NCBI GenBank assembly: GCA_937884975.1
Contig: CAKZZS010000012.1
Span: forward strand, 1-34,289
Reading direction: 5' to 3'
Length of the DNA: 34,289 nucleotides
Source of the DNA: an uncultured Clostridia bacterium
Lineage (GTDB): Bacteria; Bacillota; Clostridia; Oscillospirales; Acutalibacteraceae
Position 1 is the stretch's first letter, and each line of letters opens with the position of its first letter. Below are positions 24,784 to 33,037 of the stretch, piece after piece. The position numbers and the translations under genes are program-made. A model generated the notes under the pieces. The model saw only the letters and a program-made list of their open reading frames with translations. It did not search any database and had not been told where the DNA came from.

Positions 24784-26448
24784 TGCGGTTTCTTGGATAA
24801 GCTCTCCAAGCAGTTTACCGTTCTTGTAATTGCGTTCAAGGTCATCTACCGTCGTCTTGATAACACCGACATCGTTGTAATAAATATCAATGTTTTGAAA
24901 ACGCTTACCGTCAACATAATAAGCCTGCGATACGGTTATCTTTTCAATGAATTCATTTACAAGTTCGGGCGTCAACCTTCTTGGGCGTGTTATGCGTTTA
25001 ACACGCTCAATGAATTTTTGAACACTCAAAAGCCTGTCTTTTTCGTTATTGACTTCTTCCTCAAGAACGGGAACCTTTTCTTTCAATTCGGTTTGCTCGG
25101 CTTCAAACGAATTTGCCATAGCAGCATATCGTTCGTCGGTTATCTTACCGCTTGCATTATCCTCATAGAGTTTAAGGATAAGATTATCAATTTCAGAAAT
25201 ACGCTTTTTGGCTTTGTCAAGTTGCCTGCGTTTAGCAGCAAGTTCCTTTTTCCTGTTTTCTTCGCTGTCGTTGATTTTCATTTTAGCGAATTCTTTTTCG
25301 CGATAGGTTACAAGGTCAAAGACTCTCCGCATATCCTCAAGCACAAGAGCGTAGATAACCTTTTCACGAATATAGTGCATTGAGCAGGCTTCGGAATCTT
25401 TTGCGTAACCCGAACAGAAAAAGTTTGCGTTTTCTTTCTTGTAGTTGTTGTATGAGCTGTAGTACATTTTAGCACCGCAGTCAGCACAAAACATTTTCCC
25501 TGAAAACATACTGACAATTCCCGTTCGGTTTTGTCTGCGTCTGTTTTTGCGTAACTCTTGAACAAGGAAGAAATCCTCTTCGCTGATAATCGCATGGTGA
25601 GTATTCTTAAAGATTTTCCACTCGCTTTTCGGATTTTCAACGCTCTTTTTGTTCTTAAAGGATTTACGCTTTGTCTTGAAGTTCACAGTATCGCCAATGT
25701 ATTCCTGTTTGGCTAACAGATAGGATACTGCGTCAGGCGACCAATTAAAAGGTTTCTCCGGTAACTTGCCGCAGTTCCTGCCAATGCTGCTCCAATACTC
25801 CGTAGGCGTCATAACCTCATCGGCTCTTAACCTTTTAGCAATCTGCGAAGGACCAAGTCCCTGAATACACATTTTGAATATTCGCCTTACTACTTCTGCT
25901 GCAGGCTCATCAACAATCCACTCGTTAGTATTGTCGGGATTTTTCATATAACCGAAAGGTGGGTTTGTAGTTAAAGGCTTTCCCGAATTGCCTTTGTTTT
26001 TGAAAACGTTGCGGACTTTCTCGCTTGTATTTTTGGCGTGCCACTCATTAAACAAATCCTTGAAGGCAACAGTATCATCTAAACCTTTTGCGGTATCAAT
26101 GTTATCCATTATGGCGATATACCTGACGCCAAGCTCGTCAAAGGTTTCTTCAAGCATCTGTCCGACAAGCAAACGGTTTCTGCCAAGGCGGGAATGGTCT
26201 TTTACGATTAAGGTTTCAACCTTGCCTTGCTCTGCAAGCTCCATAATTTCCATAAAGGCTGGGCGGTTGAAGTTCGTACCTGTGTATCCGTCATCAACGA
26301 ACACTCTGCAATTAGTGAAACCATTTTCTTTAGCGTACTTCTCTAAAATATCTCTTTGATTTTTGATTGACCCGGACATACCATCCATCTCATCGTCGCG
26401 AGATAGACGACAGTACAGGGCAGTTATTCGGTCTGTTTTGTTATTCAT
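24781..26448 (-). CDS. Large serine recombinase of a mobile element (DUF4368 type)
   Basis: Site-specific recombinase of 555 residues expected to integrate and excise the element. The N-terminal resolvase domain has the nucleophile Ser16 in YCRLSRDDE, the GYTGTNFNRP block and KDHSRLGRNR. The recombinase domain is near 165-290, the zinc ribbon has CADCGAKM and a second C...C pair near 345, a coiled coil (about 385-460) follows, and a C-terminal segment of the kind found in Clostridia transposon recombinases (VDGKRFQNIDIYYNDVG) ends the protein. It is intact. A TnpW-like gene 97 bp upstream and a long leader complete the module. The ATG follows AGGAG. Confidence 0.93.
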   Translation of the reverse strand: MNNKTDRITALYCRLSRDDEMDGMSGSIKNQRDILEKYAKENGFTNCRVFVDDGYTGTNFNRPAFMEIMELAEQGKVETLIVKDHSRLGRNRLLVGQMLEETFDELGVRYIAIMDNIDTAKGLDDTVAFKDLFNEWHAKNTSEKVRNVFKNKGNSGKPLTTNPPFGYMKNPDNTNEWIVDEPAAEVVRRIFKMCIQGLGPSQIAKRLRADEVMTPTEYWSSIGRNCGKLPEKPFNWSPDAVSYLLAKQEYIGDTVNFKTKRKSFKNKKSVENPKSEWKIFKNTHHAIISEEDFFLVQELRKNRRRQNRTGIVSMFSGKMFCADCGAKMYYSSYNNYKKENANFFCSGYAKDSEACSMHYIREKVIYALVLEDMRRVFDLVTYREKEFAKMKINDSEENRKKELAAKRRQLDKAKKRISEIDNLILKLYEDNASGKITDERYAAMANSFEAEQTELKEKVPVLEEEVNNEKDRLLSVQKFIERVKRITRPRRLTPELVNEFIEKITVSQAYYVDGKRFQNIDIYYNDVGVIKTTVDDLERNYKNGKLLGELIQETA

Positions 26449-26545
26449 ATAACTCCTTTCCCAGCCGAATATGTTTGATTGTAGGTTATACTTATCATAA
26501 CATATTCAAACCGTAAATTCAACACTTTAAAGCGTGATGTTTGAT

Positions 26546-26812
26546 TTATTTTCCCATCTGTTCAATTAATCGGTCTATCCTGTCTGAAACGGAAGTTTTT
26601 GCTTGACAATTAAAATGCGTGTTCACGCAGTAAACGGTACCGTCAATTTCTTTTTCAAAGTCTATCGGCTTTCTGAAAAGCAATTTTGCAAACCAACGCT
26701 TGCGTTCCTCCTCTGTCATTCCGTCAAGCATATTTGAAAACTCATTTTTGACTTTCAAATAATCTTCATATTCTTCCTTTGTAAGTGGAATTTTTATCTT
26801 GTGCTTTCCCAT
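26546..26812 (-). CDS. TnpW-like small transposon protein
   Basis: 88 residues. The C-terminal half (GTVYCVNTHFNCQAKTS...DRIDRLIEQ) matches the short TnpW-type proteins that travel with large serine recombinases in Clostridia elements. The N-terminal half (KIPLTKEEYEDYL...MTEEERKRWFAKLLF) is charged, helical, and longer than in the shortest members. No reaction is known; a helper role in excision is possible. The start follows GGAGG by 8 bp. It lies between the structured leader and the recombinase gene. Confidence 0.7.
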   Translation of the reverse strand: MGKHKIKIPLTKEEYEDYLKVKNEFSNMLDGMTEEERKRWFAKLLFRKPIDFEKEIDGTVYCVNTHFNCQAKTSVSDRIDRLIEQMGK

Positions 26813-26840
26813 TCACGATTCCTCCTTCTTTTTTTGTTCT

Positions 26841-26897
26841 GTTACTCTTGCCAAGAGTAACGCAATGGCACTTTTGACACTAACGCATCAAAAGTGC
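26841..26897. repeat. Two adjacent hairpins ahead of the tnpW-like gene
   Basis: GTTACTCTT/AAGAGTAAC (26841-26861) and GCACTTTTGA/TCAAAAGTGC (26868-26897). In the minus-strand transcript both fall just before the tnpW-like ribosome binding site. Neither is followed by a U-tract. Confidence 0.6.
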
Positions 26898-26962
26898 ATT
26901 ACGCTCTGGTGAGGCAAGACAGATTTATTTTCATTAACAGTATTCATTATGAAATGCCAAAA

Positions 26963-27156
26963 GGTTTTAGGGAAAATATTCCCTAAGTGTATAACTGTTT
27001 TTGCCAAATGTGGCTACAAACAGTCTGCTTGTCAAGACATTACATCAATATTTCGTTAAAAATTATACTGACCGAAAAATGCGTTGCGTCGTCGTAACGA
27101 GCAGACCATTTGTAGCCACAAATGGTAAAATTACTCCTTAGGGATACCCTAAAACC
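26963..27156. repeat. Nested inverted repeats in the recombinase leader
   Basis: The outer arms GGTTTTAGGG..CCCTAAG (26963-26987) and CTTAGGG..CCCTAAAACC (27137-27156) are inverted copies. The inner arms, 27004-27029 and 27100-27125, match in 22 of 26 positions. Each of three arm segments is also self-complementary, for example ACCATTTGT/ACAAATGGT at 27105-27126. The RNA could fold either as local hairpins or as one long stem of about 190 bases. Confidence 0.7.
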
Positions 27157-27171
27157 CGCTATGATTATGAC

Positions 27172-27222
27172 CTATTTCTTTTTCGGCAGGTGGTTATTTT
27201 GGGCAGCATTTCGGGATAACAT
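27172..27222 (-). CDS. Candidate leader peptide 2 (16 residues)
   Basis: Short reading frame MLSRNAAQNNHLPKKK after GGCGGAGG, 3 bp from the ATG. It lies between the attenuator-like terminator and the nested inverted repeats, where a translated leader could control folding. The Lys-rich end is typical of stalling peptides only in a general way. No homologue is recognised. Confidence 0.35.
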   Translation of the reverse strand: MLSRNAAQNNHLPKKK

Positions 27223-27251
27223 TTGCCTCCGCCTTTCTGATTTTAAGGGTC

Positions 27252-27322
27252 AAAAAAAGAGCCGTTTTGCAGGGAAGCAACACATTCTGTCTGTGTTTAC
27301 TTCACCATTCAAACGACTCTTT
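27252..27322 (-). terminator. Attenuator-like terminator in the recombinase leader
   Basis: Minus-strand hairpin built from AAAGAG-CGTTT with AAACG-CTCTTT, GAAG with CTTC and AACACA with TGTGTT, followed by T7. It stands between the promoter at 27387-27437 and every gene downstream, so transcripts must read through it to reach the recombinase. Confidence 0.75.
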
Positions 27323-27331
27323 ACTCTCTAA

Positions 27332-27361
27332 TTATTCTACTCGCTTCATCCATTCACTCAT
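27332..27361 (-). CDS. Candidate leader peptide 1 (9 residues)
   Basis: Short frame MSEWMKRVE that stops about 10 bp before the attenuator stem. Its place between promoter and terminator is that of a leader peptide, but no clear ribosome binding site precedes it. Confidence 0.25.
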   Translation of the reverse strand: MSEWMKRVE

Positions 27362-27386
27362 AAACACATATTCAATTTGTAAAGTT

Positions 27387-27437
27387 ATTATATCAAACAA
27401 ATGTTCTTCTGTCAACAAAATTTAGAATATTTGTTCG
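27387..27437 (-). promoter_or_regulatory. Promoter with two LexA boxes driving the recombinase leader
   Basis: Minus strand TTGACA (27410-27415), a 17-bp spacer and TATAAT (27387-27392). An SOS box AGAACATTTGTTTG (27394-27407) fills the spacer and a second, CGAACAAATATTCT (27424-27437), lies just upstream of the -35. Both resemble the boxes at 5327-5390. Confidence 0.7.
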
Positions 27438-27493
27438 TAAAGTTTGATAAGAATAAACGCAGAACTCATTACAGAATTCAGCGTTTAATGATT

Positions 27494-28852
27494 TTATAAA
27501 CAAAAGGTCATATAAGCCGGTAAACAGATGAACTCATCCTTTACCATAAGATTCTTGGGATGAATAATATATGCTTTTCCGATTCGTCTATGATACTTTT
27601 CAATAAATTTATTAAGAGAATCCGTGGTATATCTCTTACCTGATTTTACCTCAATCGGATAAATCTTCGGCTTTATCTTGCTACCGTTTGAAATGAGGAA
27701 GTCAATCTCAATATCGTTTCTGTGCTTTTCTTCGCTATAATGCGTATAAAAATATAGAGAATAGCCGTTAGCAGTCAAAGCCTGAGCAACAGCATTTTCA
27801 AAAATCATACCTTCGTTAAGCGCCATATTGCCGTGTAGTATTTGCTTATACAATTCACCGTCTGCAATTTCGCTTTCATTAAATGCGTGGCTGACGAGCA
27901 AGCCTGTATCACCCATATAACACTTTACATAAGTTCGGTCCTCATTCAGCGACAAGCCTACGTTCGGGTCGCTACAATTAAAGCATTCGTTGGCTATCAT
28001 AGAATCACCGAGCCAAAAAAATGTGTCCTGATACATCGGGAAGGTTGACTTCTTTTCAATATTTGAAAGCCGTACTCTCTTTTCATGCTGTGAAAGAAAT
28101 GCAGGTATTTGGTCAAATATTGATTGCACTTTCGTTCTGTATTTAACGTCCGCTTTACCGATGTCATCTCTGTAAAGTGTTAAAATGTCTCGCTTTTCAA
28201 CATCTGATTTTGCGAAGCTTCTGTCATTTTCAATATATTTTGCAACGCTCATAGGCATACCGCCCACAAGAATATACTGCTTAAAAAGCATCATCGCTTT
28301 ATAGTGTAGCGTATCCTCGAGCGGTTTTAAATCGGCGTAGCATTTTTTGATATAATCTACCATTTTTTCTTCGCCGAGAGCGAGACAAAACTCTTCAAAG
28401 TCCATGGGATACATCTTTAACTTTCTCTCTTCCGAAGGAATGGTTATGTTCTGCACATTCTCTTTAATGGAAATAAGCGAGCCTGTTTCAATATAGTGAT
28501 ATCTGCCGTCCTTAATCAGCTTCTTAATGGACTGTCTTGCCTTTGGAAACATCTGCACTTCGTCAAAAATGATAATGGATTCATTCCTGTAAAGCGTAAC
28601 GTTATATTCCGTGCTGATAATCATAAAGAATGTGTCAAGGTCACTGAGATAGTTTTCAAACGCGTTAATCACGGCATCGCTGACATCGTTAAAATCAATC
28701 AAAATATAACTTTTATATTCGTTTTTCGCAAACTCTTCAACAATGGTTGACTTGCCTATACGTCTTGCACCTTCAACCATTAATGCCTTTTCAGCGGAAT
28801 AGTTTTTCTTCCAATCCAACAATTTTGTATATATTTTTCTTTTAAACATCAT
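27494..28852 (-). CDS. AAA_14/DUF4143 family ATPase
   Basis: Soluble P-loop ATPase of 452 residues: Walker A GARRIGKST (28-36), Walker B IIIFDEVQ (about 93-100), a winged-helix middle region, and a C-terminal DUF4143 nuclease-like domain with EIDFLI and YPIEVKSGK, the Asp...Glu-x-Lys order of PD-(D/E)xK nucleases. The family is common in accessory DNA of anaerobes and its role is unknown. The ATG at 28852 follows GGAAGG by 8 bp; a GTG three codons upstream overlaps that site. It is divergent from the winged-helix gene, with shared iterons between. Codons are more AT-rich than in the core genes. Confidence 0.88.
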   Translation of the reverse strand: MMFKRKIYTKLLDWKKNYSAEKALMVEGARRIGKSTIVEEFAKNEYKSYILIDFNDVSDAVINAFENYLSDLDTFFMIISTEYNVTLYRNESIIIFDEVQMFPKARQSIKKLIKDGRYHYIETGSLISIKENVQNITIPSEERKLKMYPMDFEEFCLALGEEKMVDYIKKCYADLKPLEDTLHYKAMMLFKQYILVGGMPMSVAKYIENDRSFAKSDVEKRDILTLYRDDIGKADVKYRTKVQSIFDQIPAFLSQHEKRVRLSNIEKKSTFPMYQDTFFWLGDSMIANECFNCSDPNVGLSLNEDRTYVKCYMGDTGLLVSHAFNESEIADGELYKQILHGNMALNEGMIFENAVAQALTANGYSLYFYTHYSEEKHRNDIEIDFLISNGSKIKPKIYPIEVKSGKRYTTDSLNKFIEKYHRRIGKAYIIHPKNLMVKDEFICLPAYMTFCL

Positions 28853-28875
28853 AATAATCACCTTCCGTTAATGGT

Positions 28876-29004
28876 ATTTTAGCACATTTTCCGACAATAC
28901 GCAAGATAATTATATGCAAAAATTCAGACAATACGCAGTTTGATTGCTTATAATATTCAGACAATGCGCGGTTTATTGACACACGTTTAGCAAAAATATA
29001 TAAT
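28876..29004. promoter_or_regulatory. Divergent promoters with three iterons
   Basis: Direct repeats GACAATACGCA (28893), GACAATACGCA (28927) and GACAATGCGCG (28960) are spaced 34 and 33 bp, about three helical turns. The plus promoter is TTGACA (28976-28981), 17 bp, TATAAT (28999-29004). The minus promoter is TTGCGT (28899-28904), 17 bp, TAAAAT (28876-28881). The first iteron overlaps the minus -35 and the third ends 6 bp before the plus -35. Confidence 0.7.
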
Positions 29005-29033
29005 GATTACATAAAAATAAATAAGCATTGACT

Positions 29034-29615
29034 ATGGAAATAGACGTTAAACTTGTTGCGTACGCAAAGGATTATATTGACGATTTAGCAAGAGGAATTA
29101 ATCCGTTTAGCAAAAAAGCTGTTGACAATAACGATATTATCAACAACGTTAAAATATCCCGTTGTCTTTTCTATGTTTCGGATATATTGGAAGCAGTGAT
29201 TGAAGGCGGTGGAGTTAAAAATCTTAAAAAGCCCAAGCCGGAGCCGTTTGATTTGCAAATGCTTGATTTAGACAATTACGAATACTTAATCCAGCCAATC
29301 ACGATATCCGTTATTGCAAGAAAAATCAACGAGCTAAAGCCCGAAAATATGGAAAAGCTAAAGGTTACGGCAATAACAAACTGGCTTGTTGATATAAATA
29401 TGCTCTCTGTTGTTCAGGTAAACGGTACAAATTATAAGCGACCTACTGCAAACGGAGAGAGCATAGGTATAACGATGGAGCAACGTGACGGTCAATATGG
29501 ACCGTATTATGCTGTTCTTTATAACGAATCAGTCCAGCATTTTATTATTGACAATCTTGCCGCAATTATTGACGACGGATATAACGAAAGGCAGAGAAAA
29601 AATGTTGAGCTATAA
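29034..29615 (+). CDS. Winged-helix-like protein upstream of the TOTE gene
   Basis: 193 residues from the ATG at 29034; a TTG two codons earlier is possible and neither has a clear ribosome binding site. No family is certain. The N-terminal half is helical (AYAKDYIDDLARGINPF, SRCLFYVSDILEAVIEGGG). The C-terminal half has a helix-turn-helix-like stretch (ISVIARKINELKP...AITNWLVDINML) and a hairpin RPTANGESIGI resembling the wing of phage antirepressor-type domains. It overlaps the helicase gene by 14 bp, so the two are made together. A regulator that binds the nearby iterons is the simplest role. Confidence 0.6.
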   Translation: MEIDVKLVAYAKDYIDDLARGINPFSKKAVDNNDIINNVKISRCLFYVSDILEAVIEGGGVKNLKKPKPEPFDLQMLDLDNYEYLIQPITISVIARKINELKPENMEKLKVTAITNWLVDINMLSVVQVNGTNYKRPTANGESIGITMEQRDGQYGPYYAVLYNESVQHFIIDNLAAIIDDGYNERQRKNVEL

Positions 29616-32442
29616 TGATCTTTTAGAAAAATATAATTTGCTTATCAAAGAAAATGATGAGTTAAAAACCGAAAACAAAAAATTAAAAGAAAGATTAGGA
29701 ATTAGCGAAAAAGAGCCCGACACAAACAACACATCTATTAATAAACACAGCTCACCTGATGAAAAGATTCAGCTCTTTCGCTCTTTGTTTAATGGCAGAA
29801 ACGATGTTTTTGCTCGTAGATGGTTTAACCAATCGTTAAAAAAGGGAGGTTATCAGCCTGTTTGTGAAAACGAATGGAAAGACCGTGTTTGTAATAAAAA
29901 GCAATATAAGTGTAGAGAGTGTCCCAATCGAAAGTTAGCTCCATTAACGGATAAAGATATATTTAATCATCTTTCCGGCAAAGATTATTATTGCCGCGAT
30001 GTAGTCGGAATTTATCCGTTATTGAACAATGATAATTGTAATTTCCTTGTATTTGACTTTGACGATGAAAAATACAGGGAGGATGTAATTGCCGTTCATA
30101 AAACCTGCAATTATTACGATATACCATCATATATAGAAATTTCACGTTCGGGAAACGGCGCTCACCTATGGATATTCTTTGAAAGTGAAACAAGTGCTGC
30201 CGATGCTAGGAGACTCGGAAGCGCTATTCTGACAGACACTATGAATGAAAACGCTAATCTTTCATTTAAGTCTTATGACAGGATGTTCCCTAATCAGGAC
30301 ACAGTGCCAAAAGGAGGGTTTGGAAACCTAATAGCACTTCCACTTCAGGGAAAAGCACGTAAAAACGGCGGTAGTATTTTTGTTGATGAAAGCTTTTATC
30401 CGTACAATGATCAGTGGGAATTTCTGAGCAGCATTAAAAGATTAAACACGGAATCCTTTGAATATCTTTTATCAAAGCTTTGTAAAGAAAACGAGCTTGG
30501 TACTTTGATGTCAAATTCGGATAGCGAGCCTTGGAAAACGAAAGAAAAGGCTGAATTAACCGCACTTGATATACCGTTTGGATTAAAAATTGTGCAAGCT
30601 AATATGCTTTATGTGCCGATAAAGGGATTATCCGCCAACGCACAAAACACAATAAAAAGACTTGCCGCATTTAAAAATCCTGATTTTTACAAGGCACAGG
30701 CAATGCGTTTGCCAATATATAATAAGCCGCGAATAATTTCAACTTCAGAAATAACCGACGATTACATTGCCTTGCCAAGAGGCTGTAAAGCACCACTTGA
30801 AGAACTGTTTGATAACGCCGATATAAATTATACTTATATTGACAAAACTAATCCTGGTAATGTTATTGAGACAACCTTTAACGGCGAATTGCGTGAAGAA
30901 CAAAAGCCTGCTGCCGACGCGCTTTTGAAAAATGACATAGGTGTGTTATCTGCAACTACTGCATTTGGCAAAACCGTAATAGCCTCATATATTATTTCAC
31001 AGAGAAAAGTAAATACGCTTGTTCTTGTACATACGCAAGCACTAATGAAGCAGTGGCAAAAATCGTTGGAGGAGTTTTTAACAATTAATATTTCCCCGCC
31101 GGAGTATAAGGGCAAAGGCAGGCGAAAGAAATGGTCTCCTGTAGGAACACTGGGTGGAGGCACAAACAGCTTAAACGGCACTGTTGATGTTGCCGTTATG
31201 CAATCTCTTTTTGACGGCGACGAAGTAAAAGCGTTAGTGCGTAATTACGGAATGATAATTGTTGACGAATGCCATCACGTTTCTGCCGTTAATTTTGAAA
31301 GAGTATTGAAATATGCAGATGCAAAATATGTTTATGGACTAACAGCAACCCCAACAAGACAGGACGGTCATCATCCAATTATCTTTATGCAGTGCGGTAG
31401 GATTTGTTACAGAGTTGACGCAAAATCACAAGCAGAAAAACGTAGTTTTGAACACTATATTATACCTAGATTTACCACGTTTAGAGATGTGTCTTTAGAC
31501 GAAAGCACAATAACACAGGTTTACAAAAGTCTTGCTGAAAGTGAGAGCAGAAATAGTTTAATAGTTTCCGATGTAAATGCATCTCTTGAATGTGGAAAAA
31601 CACCTATAATACTAACGGAACGAAAAGAGCATGTGCTGTCGCTTGCCCAAGCGTTACAGTTATACTGTAAGAATATCATTACTCTTTACGGAACACCATC
31701 AGCTAAGGAGCGTAGAGAAAGCCTTGAACAGTTACAAACGATTTCGGATAACGAACAAGTTGTAATTGTTGCAACGGGGAAATATATTGGAGAAGGCTTT
31801 GATTATCCCAGACTGGATACATTGTTTTTAGCGCTGCCTATTGCTTGGAAAGGCAAGGTCGCTCAATATGCAGGCCGATTGCACCGTGATTATGATGGAA
31901 AAACAGAAGTGCAAATATATGATTATATTGATATTAATGTTCCTGTTCTTGAGCGTATGTATCAAAAACGCCTGAAAGGCTATTCAGCCATTGGATATAA
32001 GGTGAAAACAGATATAAAAATGTTACAAAAAACGGACATTATCTATGATGGTAAGAACTATTATGATATATTAAAAACAGATATAGAAAATGCTAAAAAG
32101 GAAATCGTTATTGTTTCTCCATTTATCAGTAAAGGTAAACTGACAATGATGATGAAATCATTTTCGCCTATAATCTTAAACGGAATAACAATTACAATTG
32201 TTACTAGAGATATTAATAGTCTAAATAAAAAAGAAAATATTAGAGATACCTATAATTTGATAAACAATTATGGCATTAAGCTTATTCAAAAAGAAAAGCT
32301 GACGGAATGCTTTGTCGTTATTGATCAGCAGTTATTATGGTATGGCAGTATAAATTATCTTTCCTTTTCAAAAGACACCGACAATGCCATTCGTATTGAA
32401 AATGGTGAAGTTGCAGGAATGATGCTTGATACAATCCTATGA
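29602..32442 (+). CDS. TOTE-type primase, SF2 helicase and PLD-like fusion protein
   Basis: 946 residues from the ATG at 29602. A coiled coil (5-35) leads into a TOTE-type archaeo-eukaryotic primase domain (about 54-290): zinc cysteines C88, C97, C104, C107, catalytic acids in FDFDD (151-155), and SRSGNGAH (181-188). The SF2 helicase follows with Walker A ATTAFGKT (451-458), DECHH (555-559), TATPTR (581-586) and QYAGRLHR (755-762). The end (about 820-946) is a phospholipase D-like domain in which the HxK motif is replaced by TEC (901-903) before FVVID, so nuclease activity there is doubtful. Such proteins belong to conflict (defence) systems of accessory DNA. An upstream in-frame ATG lies inside the previous gene. 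Confidence 0.9.
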   Translation: MLSYNDLLEKYNLLIKENDELKTENKKLKERLGISEKEPDTNNTSINKHSSPDEKIQLFRSLFNGRNDVFARRWFNQSLKKGGYQPVCENEWKDRVCNKKQYKCRECPNRKLAPLTDKDIFNHLSGKDYYCRDVVGIYPLLNNDNCNFLVFDFDDEKYREDVIAVHKTCNYYDIPSYIEISRSGNGAHLWIFFESETSAADARRLGSAILTDTMNENANLSFKSYDRMFPNQDTVPKGGFGNLIALPLQGKARKNGGSIFVDESFYPYNDQWEFLSSIKRLNTESFEYLLSKLCKENELGTLMSNSDSEPWKTKEKAELTALDIPFGLKIVQANMLYVPIKGLSANAQNTIKRLAAFKNPDFYKAQAMRLPIYNKPRIISTSEITDDYIALPRGCKAPLEELFDNADINYTYIDKTNPGNVIETTFNGELREEQKPAADALLKNDIGVLSATTAFGKTVIASYIISQRKVNTLVLVHTQALMKQWQKSLEEFLTINISPPEYKGKGRRKKWSPVGTLGGGTNSLNGTVDVAVMQSLFDGDEVKALVRNYGMIIVDECHHVSAVNFERVLKYADAKYVYGLTATPTRQDGHHPIIFMQCGRICYRVDAKSQAEKRSFEHYIIPRFTTFRDVSLDESTITQVYKSLAESESRNSLIVSDVNASLECGKTPIILTERKEHVLSLAQALQLYCKNIITLYGTPSAKERRESLEQLQTISDNEQVVIVATGKYIGEGFDYPRLDTLFLALPIAWKGKVAQYAGRLHRDYDGKTEVQIYDYIDINVPVLERMYQKRLKGYSAIGYKVKTDIKMLQKTDIIYDGKNYYDILKTDIENAKKEIVIVSPFISKGKLTMMMKSFSPIILNGITITIVTRDINSLNKKENIRDTYNLINNYGIKLIQKEKLTECFVVIDQQLLWYGSINYLSFSKDTDNAIRIENGEVAGMMLDTIL

Positions 32443-32443
32443 C

Positions 32444-32492
32444 AATAGCCGTCAAGCGAAGGAATAACATCCTCGTTTGACAGCTATTTTTT
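32444..32492. terminator. Terminator between the TOTE gene and the HD-like gene
   Basis: Long stem AATAGC-GTCAA-CGA-GGA with TCC-TCG-TTGAC-GCTATT around ATAACA, then T6. It separates convergent genes. Confidence 0.85.
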
Positions 32493-32497
32493 GTTCA

Positions 32498-33037
32498 TTA
32501 TTTAATATCTTCTATAATCTCATTATAGAACTGATTGGTGTATTCGTTCATTTCGTTACATAAAGGAATCGTTTCAGGGAGATAACATTTGTTAGCATTG
32601 AGCACGTTCTTTTTCATAAACGCCAGTGTTTCTTTTAGTGTTTGTCCTCTGACAGAACCTGTAATCAGTGTTTTGACCACAGTATAAGTTCTGCCACCTT
32701 CAAGCACATGAGCGTCGTGAAGAATCTTACCCTCTATCGTTTCCGGCATTTCACTTCTTTGTGACTCCCAAGCGATTTTTACGATACTGTCAATATCATT
32801 TTTATTGTACCCTTGCTCTGCAAGCCAGCTTTTTATTCCTTCCTCGTCGCAGTAAATAAAACCGTGAAAATATGTAGCAAGAATTAAGTATTCATAGTTA
32901 ATATTGTAATTACTATTTGCTATAATCTCGTCTATCTTTTTCTTTACAAGTTCAATGTGCCACATATTATGCATTATATCTTTGTCGGCATAATACGGTG
33001 TAGCATATTCGATTACTTTTTGTTCGTTAATTTTCAT
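32498..33037 (-). CDS. HD-domain-like protein with altered metal site
   Basis: 179 residues from the ATG at 33037, which follows GGAGAG; an earlier ATG in the preceding gene is less suited. The layout follows HD phosphohydrolases: first His H27 in NMWHIEL, second motif YFHGFIY (H58-G59, where HD is expected) and LHDAHVLEGG (H107-D108). Loss of the Asp in the second motif may reduce or abolish metal-dependent activity. It is last in a three-gene minus-strand group and overlaps the gene upstream by 11 bp. The function is unknown. Confidence 0.6.
   Translation of the reverse strand: MKINEQKVIEYATPYYADKDIMHNMWHIELVKKKIDEIIANSNYNINYEYLILATYFHGFIYCDEEGIKSWLAEQGYNKNDIDSIVKIAWESQRSEMPETIEGKILHDAHVLEGGRTYTVVKTLITGSVRGQTLKETLAFMKKNVLNANKCYLPETIPLCNEMNEYTNQFYNEIIEDIK

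Noticed and set aside
24766..25383. Plus-strand reading frame opposite the recombinase gene
   Set aside because: It mirrors the conserved coiled-coil region of the recombinase; Phe/Leu-rich translation is the usual antisense artefact.
27122..27331. Plus-strand 69-codon frame in the recombinase leader
   Set aside because: It overlaps the inverted repeats and the terminator on the opposite strand, has no ribosome binding site, and is better explained as leader RNA of the minus-strand transcript.
28893..28970. Three regularly spaced repeats as a CRISPR array
   Set aside because: The repeats are only 11 bp long with 22-23 bp between, no cas genes are near, and they overlap divergent promoters, so they are operator iterons.
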